Shown here piece after piece: positions 41,696-55,466 of a stretch of 55,466 bases of DNA. Location of the stretch: contig PS015331.1 of assembly GCA_048213135.1 (NCBI GenBank), positions 1-55,466 of the forward strand. Reading direction: 5' to 3'. The stretch's first letter is position 1; each line of letters starts with the position of its first letter. The notes under the pieces are model-generated. The model was not told the origin of the DNA. It saw only the letters and a list, made by a program, of their open reading frames with translations, and did no database searches. Made by a program: the position numbers and the translations under genes. The stretch is from Reclinomonas americana ATCC 50394 (taxonomy: Eukaryota > Jakobida > Jakobea > Jakobida).

Positions 41696-42122
41696 TCTTA
41701 CATTACCTTCCCTCCCTGCAGGCACTGACTGTTGCCGACGTCGCCGCGGTGATTTCGAACGTCCTCGGCCGCCGCATCACGTTCACGAATGTGACACCCG
41801 ATGAGCGCCGCCGCTCGCTCCTGTCTCACCACGTGCCCGACTGGGCGGTGACGGTATGTGTGTTTCGGGGCGTTCATCACTGCATCCGCATGATCTCACT
41901 GGCTGCACGCAGGATATCTGCGAACTGGAGGGCCTGCAACGCCAGGGCTACATGAAGAACGTCACCAACACTGTCCAAGTTGCGCCTTGTGTCGGAAGTG
42001 GACTGCGTGCATTTTCGCTGTTGTTCCTCACTCTCCTTGTCTTGCAACAGGAGGTGCTGGGCCGCCCGGCTACGAGCTTCCGTGCTAACGCCGCTCACCT
42101 GGCATCGGCGTGGCGCAACTAA
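38614..42122 (+). CDS. tandem double NmrA-like NAD(P)-binding protein
   Basis: Thirteen exons (38614-38749, 38809-38927, 38991-39122, 39874-40005, 40074-40184, 40264-40401, 40469-40576, 40644-40715, 40777-40923, 40993-41016, 41722-41853, 41913-41978, 42051-42122) join in phase to TAA. The first four encode the second half of one NmrA unit: N-W-V-I-L-Q-P-A-F-F, R-D-I-A-E-V, and a closing R-T-L-R-D-F. The fifth opens a complete second unit with the Rossmann motif G-A-N-G-K-V-G, V-R-V-A-V-R-D, H-V-V-K-L-S-G, V-V-R-P-T-M-F and V-D-D-I-G-D-V-A. It ends with the equivalent R-P-A-T-S-F. The join between units is phase 0, with no stop or start. NmrA proteins bind NAD(P) and act as redox sensors or atypical reductases. 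The start of unit 1 is missing, in or near the gap at 37305-37868. Exon 10 is only 24 nt. Confidence 0.85.
39125..39690. repeat. GAGGAAGGAGAGATGA array in NmrA intron
   Basis: A purine-rich unit of about 12-18 bp repeats in the 751-bp intron between exons ending at 39122 and starting at 39874. The donor of this intron is GTTGAG. Confidence 0.8.
41035..41695. repeat. 31-bp minisatellite plus (CT)n in NmrA intron
   Basis: About 14 copies of CTCCGTTCGTTGCGCTTCGC with CT-rich spacers are followed by CT runs and a nominal 20-N gap (41531-41550). Each unit carries GTTGCG, the same hexamer that serves as a 5' splice site at several real introns in this window. Confidence 0.85.
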
Positions 42123-42421
42123 GTGTGCAGGGAGGAGGAGGTCGCGTGTGTTGTTTTTGTGTGTTGATGCCATTGTTTCTTTTTCGTGTCACGATATCGA
42201 TTTCGTGGACTGTCTTTTTTGGTTGCTTGCCGCTGCTGTGTTTTTGGCATGATTATCGGTATATATCCTTGCTGGGCCTGCCGTCATGTGTGTGGGGAAG
42301 GGGATCAGAAGGGTTTCGTGCATGCAAAGTCACAAGAGTTGCAGTTGCGCAACCATGCCGGGAGAGAAGGGTGGCAAAGGTGGGAAGGGGAGGGAGGGAG
42401 AGAGAAAGTGGGAGAAGGGGG

Positions 42422-42423
<2 letters not shown>

Positions 42424-42512
<89 letters not shown>

Positions 42513-42569
42513 GANNNNNNNNNNNNNNNNNNNNGGAGGAGGAGGAGGAGAGAGAGAGGAGGAGGTAGG

Positions 42570-42655
<86 letters not shown>
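42424..42655. repeat. (GT)n microsatellites around a 20-N gap
   Basis: About 87 and about 80 bases of GT repeat lie on either side of a 20-N gap (42515-42534), in the spacer between the NmrA gene and the RING/TRAF gene. Confidence 0.97.
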
Positions 42656-42656
<1 letters not shown>

Positions 42657-42857
42657 CAGCAGAGTGAGGAAGAGAATACAGTGCAAGCAAGCTGATGCAA
42701 TGCAAGTGGAAAAACATCATGAGCATGCGGGAAGTTGTCTGTGAATTCATGCAAGTCAGCAGCAGCGTCGTGTGTCCTCCCGATCGTCCGTCGTTCACCG
42801 CTGCACGAACAGCAAGTGAGCGAAAGAGCCCCTTCCTCACCCCGTTCTCCCAGTCAC

Positions 42858-49832
<6,975 letters not shown>

Positions 49833-49989
49833 TGTGGAAGTGTAGATCTGTCGTCGATGAGCTCGTATTTCGCTCCCGGGCAGTAGGAGTGGATGATTGG
49901 CGTGGAAAACTGATGGGTAGTGGTGTAGGGGGTGATTAGGTGTTATAAGGTGAGGGGAAATTGGGAAAGGGAGAGAGGGAAACGCGCTA

Positions 49990-50320
49990 TGTCGCATAGA
50001 CTCAGGTCTCACACACCGATCAAGGGTTGGGGGTGGAGAGGTTACTGATTGCACGCACTCACCGATCAAGGATCGAGGGTGGATATCAGCACTCATTGCA
50101 CACACACCGATCAAGGGTTGAGGGTGGAAGAGAGACACTGATTGCACGCACACACCGATAAAGGGTTAAGGGTGGAGAAGATGCAGATTGCACGCACACA
50201 CCGATCAAGGGTCGAGGGTGGAGAGAGATACTCATCACACGTACGCAGTGGTAAAGGGTTAAGGGTGGAGAGAGACACTGATCGCGCACACACCGATCAA
50301 GGGTCGAGGGGTGGAGGAGA
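49990..50320. repeat. about 46-bp intergenic minisatellite, family 1, locus B
   Basis: Seven units with ACACCGATCAAGGGTTGAGG, GTGGAGAGAGACACTGATTG and CACGCAC. The unit is nearly the same as at 29790-30095, 20 kb away. The array lies between the MIF4G gene stop (49832) and the Asp-box gene. Confidence 0.9.
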
Positions 50321-50483
50321 GACTTATACGCCTACACCACGGACACGCAGTTGACTCTCACCGACAAGTCGTGGTTGCTGAGTTCTTCATCCGATCGGAC
50401 TGCCAAGTCGGTGCGTTGCCTCGTCGCACTGCTCTCTCCTTTTATGATGTCGAAGACTCACGCTTTTGAGTGTAGTCGCACAG

Positions 50484-53400
50484 CGTCTCCAGCGTGTACC
50501 CGTTCGCCACGGTGCCGACTTTTGCCACCGCACTGCTCGGTGTGCACACGCTGCGCCAGTCGCCGAACGACGCTGCGCCCACCGTGCACGGCGACAGCTT
50601 TGCGCTGTCGATTGGTTCGACTGCGCGCTACAATGCCAATGTGCAAGGCACCGTCACTGGCACGTCGCTCGTTGAGAATGTCGCGGCGCGCGTCGCTATT
50701 GGGCCGGCGCGAGAGGATGCCACGAACATAAGCGGATTTGTGCTGTTGTTGGGTGGTGAGTGGATCCCCTTGGTACAAGCGCATTTCCTCCCCCTTCCTG
50801 TTACTTGCCCGTGTTCATTCCGGCTGTTTGATTTTACCGTCGCTCCTCTTTCATGTGCCTGCTTGTCTCCATCATCCTGCCGCCATCTCCTTCGCCCTTC
50901 TCGTTCATGCTCGGCATGCCCTTGTCTTTATCCCTCTTCTGGTCCATCCAATTCTTGTTTCCTTTCTTCTCCCTTCTCCTTCTCCCTTCTCCTTCCCCAC
51001 TTCTCCATTGACACGGATTTCCTATATCGCCCGTCCATTTCCGTACGCCTCCGTTGTCTCGCGTTTCCTTCATCTCATCGTTCTTCCTCTGCTTCTCCAC
51101 TACCCTTCCTTCCTCTTCTCCATACTCTCTGCTCCTTCTCCCTTCTCCTTCTCCGTTCTTTATTGACGCGCTTTTCCTTGCCCTCATCCTTCAACTTCCT
51201 GCTTCTCTCCTTGCCTTCTTCCATCTGCTCATTTATCCCCTTTGTTACGTGCTTCGCACACTCCCCCCCTTACATGCCATTTATACCCCCCTTATATATG
51301 CTTTTCATAGCTTCTGCTCCTTGACCCTTTGTTCTTGACCCTCGGGTACGTGATCCTTAACCCGTTACCCTTGACCCTTGCAATGGGAGACCTCATATAA
51401 GGCAATCAAGGGGGGGAGTGTGCGAAGCCTGTGACACCTTTTCCATTTCTCTTCTCCTTCCCCACTTCTCCATTTTCGCGGTTTTCCGCCCCCCCCCCTC
51501 ATCGTTCGTCCTTCTCCTTCTCCCTTCTCCTTCTCCCTTCTCCATTTGTCGCGTTTTCCTTCCTTCTAATTCTCCTTTTCCTTCATCCTTCATCCTTCTT
51601 TCTTCTCCTTCTCCCTTCTCCTCCCCCACTTCTCCATTTGTCGCGTTTTCCATCCTCTCATCCTATGCCCTTCTGCTTCTCCACGTGCTTCCTTCCTTTG
51701 TTCAATTATCCCCTATTACGTCTCCTTTCTCCTCCCCACTTCTCCATTGTTGCGCCTTTCCTTTCCCTCGTCCTTCGCCCTTCTGCTTCTCCCCTGTCCT
51801 TCATTCCTCTGCTCATGTATCCTCTTTTCTTCTCTCCTATCCTTCCTTTTCTCCATCCTCTTCCTTTTCATCCTTCGTCCCTATTTTCTTCGTCCCATCT
51901 CTACTTTTTGCGCCCGGTTCTCTTCTGCTCTCTTCCTCTTTTTCCTTCCCTTTCTCATCCCGCCTGTTCATTCCGTGTCTTCTCTCCATTTCGTCCCTCA
52001 TTCTCGTTCCTCCCTCTGTCCCATCTCCTTTTTTCTCTTTCCTCTTCCCCCATCTCCTTCTCCTTTGACTCCTTCCGTCCTTCTCCTTTTACTCACTCTC
52101 TTTCTTCTCCCATCTCCCTTCTCCCTTCCCAGCAACGACGCACAGCAGCAACTCGCTGACGGCCACCGTGGACCTCAAATCCATTGACGCACCGCACGGC
52201 CCACTGGCCACCACTACCACCGTGCAACTCTTCCTGCGAGGCTGGAAGTCGCCGGCGGCGCAGTCGATTCAGCACCAGCTGCTCAACAACTTTATCCAGC
52301 TGATCACCGTACGGGTCGGTGCCGACACGTACGTCACCGGCTTTTCGTTCCAGGTGGCGGATCCGGGCGCCGGCAACGAGACTTGCGTGACGTGGGCGGC
52401 CATTGGTCGTGTGCGTCCGGGTGCGACGCCCAAGTGCCAGGTGGGNNNNNNNNNNNNNNNNNNNNNNNNNNNNNNNNNNNNNNNNNNNNNNNNNNNNNNN
52501 NNNNNNNNNNNNNNNNNNNNNNNNNNNNNNNNNNNNNNNNNNNNNNNNNNNNNNNNNNNNNNNNNNNNNNNNNNNNNNNNNNNNNNNNNNNNNNNNNNNN
52601 NNNNNNNNNNNNNNNNNNNNNNNNNNNNNNNNNNNNNNNNNNNNNNNNNNNNNNNNNNNNNNNNNNNNNNNNNNNNNNNNNNNNNNNNNNNNNNNNNNNN
52701 NNNNNNNNNNNNNNNNNNNNNNNNNNNNNNNNNNNNNNNNNNNNNNNNNNNNNNNNNNNNNNNNNNNNNNNNNNNNNNNNNNNNNNNNNNNNNNNNNNNN
52801 NNNNNNNNNNNNNNNNNNNNNNNNNNNNNNNNNNNNNNNNNNNNNNNNNNNNNNNNNNNNNNNNNNNNNNNNNNNNNNNNNNNNNNNNNNNNNNNNNNNN
52901 NNNNNNNNNNNNNNNNNNNNNNNNNNNNNNNNNNNNNNNNNNNNNNNNNNNNNNNNNNNNNNNNNNNNNNNNNNNNNNNNNNNNNNNNNNNNNNNNNNNN
53001 CTTCTTCGGATCGGACTGCTCTCGGTGCTCGCTGAGTGTCGGCGACTCGGTGTGTGGCGAGGACCAGATGAGCGTGCTGACGTGCAGCAAGGACGGCGAG
53101 CGTGTGAAAACGGCGTGCGGTGCCGACAAGCCGGTGTGCGTCGGCCTGCCTGCGCTGAAGACGTCTTGCGAGGCGTCGTGCCTGGAGACGTTGACGACTC
53201 CCGCCACCACCGCATTCGGCATTGTGCAGATCTTGGTCAGCGGCGACGGCCAGACCATGCTGTACGTCGACGAGGCGAATGTGTTTGTGTCGACTGACAC
53301 GGGTGCCAGCTGGACCGCTCCCACCGTGGCCGGCGCCGGTGGCGTCATCTGGGGACTCGCCAGCTCTGAGTCGCGACGGTACGACCATGTGCGTCTCGTC

Positions 53401-54070
53401 GGGCCACACCGACACCCTCGGCATGTACGTGTCGCGAGACGGCGGAAGCACGTGGAGTGCGTCGCTGCCGGGTCAAGCGGCAATGGGCACCGTCGGCATC
53501 AGCGACGACGGAGCGGTGATTGCAATGACGTTTGATACTGCACAAGTGACGGTCTTCACCGACGGCGGAGCCACGTGGTCGTCGCCGACCGTGCCGAATT
53601 TCAAATTCAGTCGGGGCTCCGAAGGGGGAGAGTCCTGCATGTTACGCAAAATCGCCGATCCCTCGTCTCCTCATCCCTCTCAACCTCACTTCCTCTCTCT
53701 CAGTTCCACCGCCCTCTCCCACGCCAACCACCGCATCCAATACATTCAACAACATTGTAAGAACTGGCAGCCGCACCACAAACAAATCAGAGTTATCTCG
53801 CTTGCCAACTTTGGCAGCCCCCAGGTCTCGACCGACAACGGCGCAACGTGGAGTCAGCTGATCTCCGACGTCGTCTTTGTGGTCGTCAACAACGCCATCG
53901 GGGTGCTGTTTGCCAAGAGCGCCCAGAGTGCTGTCGGCAACGTTAACGTTCAGCTGTCGGTCTCCACCGACAATGGGGCGACGTTTACGAGTGCCGACTT
54001 TCCGTTTTTGAGCTCGCCGATTAATGCGCTGGCGGTCAGCGCTGGTCGGTTCTACGTCGCCACGCAGTAA
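50484..54070 (+). CDS. Asp-box (BNR) repeat, Cys-rich protein, probably extracellular
   Basis: Exon 50484-50755 joins exon 52133-52445 in phase 1 across a 1.4-kb intron. After the gap (52446-53000) coding resumes to TAA at 54068. The first part is Thr/Val/Ala-rich and beta-like. After the gap comes a Cys-rich stretch with at least ten Cys. Five Asp-box motifs (S-x-D-x-G-x-T/S-W/F) follow: at about 53290, 53428, 53558, 53828 and 53963. Asp-boxes mark beta-propeller blades of sialidases, VPS10 and related proteins; the catalytic residues of sialidases are not visible. The frame shifts by one base near 53360-53375, just before the second box. A non-homologous low-complexity stretch at 53600-53800 may be an unspliced intron. 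A likely upstream exon ends at a GTGCGT donor near 50411 (L-T-L-T-D-K-S-W-L-L). No signal peptide was found. Confidence 0.6.
50756..52132 (+). other. long CT-rich intron of the Asp-box gene
   Basis: This sequence is 1.4 kb of CTCCTTCTCCC-type sequence between a GTGAGTGG donor and a CCCAG acceptor. A terminal-inverted-repeat element lies inside it (51251-51428). Units such as CTTCTCCCTTCTCCATT recur at several places. No coding signal. Confidence 0.7.
51251..51428. mobile_element. 178-bp element with perfect 21-bp terminal inverted repeats (MITE-like)
   Basis: GCTTCGCACACTCCCCCCCT plus one T at 51251-51271 is the exact reverse complement of 51408-51428. The interior is unlike the surrounding CT-rich intron. 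It has ATACCCCCCTTATATATG, several TTGACCC/CTTGACCCTTG blocks and CCTCATATAAGG. It encodes no protein. Length and inverted ends fit a non-autonomous DNA transposon inserted in the intron. No clear target-site duplication is visible, so a non-transposon hairpin remains possible. Confidence 0.6.
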
Positions 54071-54083
54071 TGGTAGATTCAAA

Positions 54084-54482
54084 TGGACCCCCTGGACTTT
54101 TAGACATGTTTTTTGCAAAAATGCTGCAACTCATCACCGCCTCACCCTACTTGAGTGCGACTTTGGCAATATGTTGCAAAGACACCATTGGACGCACGTG
54201 GAAAGTTTCAGGTCAAGGGCGACCGAGTGCCGACCTGTGCGAGCAAATCACCACCGAACACAACCACGTAACACCCGGAATTTTTTTACCGTTTCACGTC
54301 TCCCGAGTTATCGGCAGGTCTTGGTGGCGCTTGCCAGCCATCACTATGCTCACCAGGATGTAGCGCACATGGTGATATGTCGCAATGCAAACGGCTATGT
54401 GTGTGACACGCGAGGAATTTTGCACACTCTCAACGGCTCTGCGCACCGTTTCCGCCGTTTTTGCAGAGAAGAGAGAGAAATC
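54084..54482. other. spacer upstream of transposase
   Basis: Between the stop of the Asp-box gene and the transposase start there are 400 bp of mixed composition without repeats. This is unusual for the spacers here. It is probably the 5' part of the transposon, but I could not identify a terminal inverted repeat. Confidence 0.4.
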
Positions 54483-55466
54483 ATGCCGGCGGTCAACGAG
54501 GATGCCATGCGACAGGCCGTAGCGCTGTTCCTCGGCTCACCTGGCGGCAAGCACATGGGCTACAAGAAGGTGGTGAAGGCTCTCGGTGGCGCTGTGTCGG
54601 CCACAAGTCTCAAGCGCCGCCTCAAATTGATGACTCAAGAAGAAAAAAATGTTCGTCTGCCCCTCCTGCATGCAAGATGTCGATCGTGCGCTGTGCTCGA
54701 GCTCACCCGCTTCTCCCTTCTCAGCAAGTAGCCAATGGTGACGTCGCGTACACGCCACCCGTGTCGAAGCGCAACAGCCGCCGGAAAATGTCTTTCTCGG
54801 TGGAGACTTCCTTGGCGGCGCACATTTATGTCGGAATCAAATACAGCAAGCAAGTCTTTCTCAGCAGACTTGCAATCGGCGAGTACATTCGGATTGCGCT
54901 CGACAGTGCATACGTGGAGGTGGATGGATGGGCCAACAACAGGCCTACGGATTCGTGGATCAAGAGCTTCCTCAAGCGTCATGGATTTGCCTTCGAGCGC
55001 ACCAACAACAAATTAGCTCTGCACCGGAAAATGGCTATCACGGAGGAAGTGAAGCGATGCTTCTACAAGAGCGTCAAGCAGGCACTCCTTCTGGTGGACT
55101 TCAAGCCCTCCCACATCTTCAACATGGACCAGAAGGCGGTGCAGTGCGACTTGAACAAGGAGTCTCGATGGGTGAGTGTCGCGCACTCCTCCGATTTTGC
55201 AGATGATGTAGTAATTCTCATGCCACACTGCTCAGGCGCTTACCGTTAGTGAAGTCGACCCGCGAACAGGCCGGCGCCGGCGAAAGGAGAAACAGACAGT
55301 CAAGGGTACGACGCATCCAAGGACGGTCAACATCACCGTCTGCATCGACGGGAACGGCAAGCGATTGCCAACAATGATCAACTTGAAGAGCGCTGGCAAG
55401 AATCCCGAGGCTGGCCACCTGTGGGATCCGGAGACCATACCGCGCGCACGAATACGAGAGACAAAA
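54483..55466 (+). mobile_element. pogo/Tigger-like DDE transposase gene (cut by window end)
   Basis: Exons 54483-54650, 54725-55171 and 55236 onward join in phase 0. The N-terminal part has a helix-turn-helix-like segment (K-K-V-V-K-A-L-G-G...S-L-K-R-R-L-K). A CENP-B/Tc5-type DNA-binding segment follows (W-I-K-S-F-L-K-R-H-G-F-A). The catalytic core starts with H-I-F-N-M-D-Q-K-A-V (first Asp at 55127-55129), the position of N-M-D-E-T in pogo/Tigger proteins. It continues with V-N-I-T-V-C-I-D-G-N-G-K-R-L-P, the usual strand after it. The remaining catalytic acids lie past the window. The family normally moves the element by cut-and-paste. The ATG at 54483 is the first in frame with good codon use. 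Terminal repeats were not found in the 400 bp upstream. Confidence 0.75.

Noticed and set aside
50758-52110. Phe/Pro/Ser-rich frames on the plus strand
   Set aside because: These are CT-rich intron sequence between phased exons; composition and lack of any domain argue against coding.

Overview
This window comes from an intron-dense nuclear genome of a eukaryote, most likely a protist. Coding exons are GC-rich at third codon positions. Exons are short and separated by GT-AG introns, often 55-120 bp. Larger introns and spacers are filled with (GA)n, (CT)n, (GT)n and locus-specific minisatellites. The gene families (copine/RGLG-type vWA, TRAF-type zinc fingers, an IFI44-like GTPase, NTPase-nuclease proteins of the Crinkler/RHS kind) do not fix the lineage, so I do not name a species. 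Fourteen N-gaps interrupt the sequence. Three are exactly 20 N (41531, 42515, 44663) and are probably nominal; most abut simple repeats. Because exons are short, I rebuilt genes by translating exons and checking that splice phase is kept across each junction.

Layout. 1-7.6 kb, plus strand: exons of a BRCT-domain protein (1886-2321), then a long disordered Ser/Pro/Gly-rich region (4361-7488) that may belong to the same gene. 7.6-12.4 kb, minus: a complete 14-exon RGLG/copine-type vWA gene without a RING finger. 12.4-14.2 kb: a gap flanked by two diverged copies of one segment. 14.2-17.1 kb, plus: an IFI44-like P-loop GTPase. 17.9-26.7 kb, minus: a large unrecognised membrane-anchored protein with at least 12 phase-consistent exons.

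26.8-37.3 kb, minus: three consecutive genes, each pairing a P-loop NTPase with a C-terminal nuclease-type domain. They are an AAA-ATPase-like/PD-(D/E)XK gene, a coiled-coil/P-loop/PD-(D/E)XK-like gene, and a Crinkler/RHS-type NTPase with a REase-like end. A small plus-strand coiled-coil relic lies among them. This is the most distinctive part of the window. It looks like an expanded conflict or effector-type gene cluster in which the NTPase modules differ but the architecture is repeated.

37.3-42.1 kb, plus: an NmrA-like Rossmann protein in which two NmrA units are fused in one spliced frame. 42.9-49.8 kb, plus: a gene reading RING, TRAF-type zinc fingers, coiled coil and then an eIF4G-type MIF4G domain through phase-consistent introns. 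I do not know this domain combination. 50.3-54.1 kb, plus: a Cys-rich protein with five Asp-box (BNR) motifs. 54.5 kb to the end, plus: a pogo/Tigger-like DDE transposase cut off by the window edge.

The genes share no obvious pathway. RING/TRAF, IFI44-like GTPase and NTPase-nuclease genes are all families tied to immunity or genetic conflict, but a functional link here is only inference. At least seven introns use an unusual GTTGCG 5' splice site.
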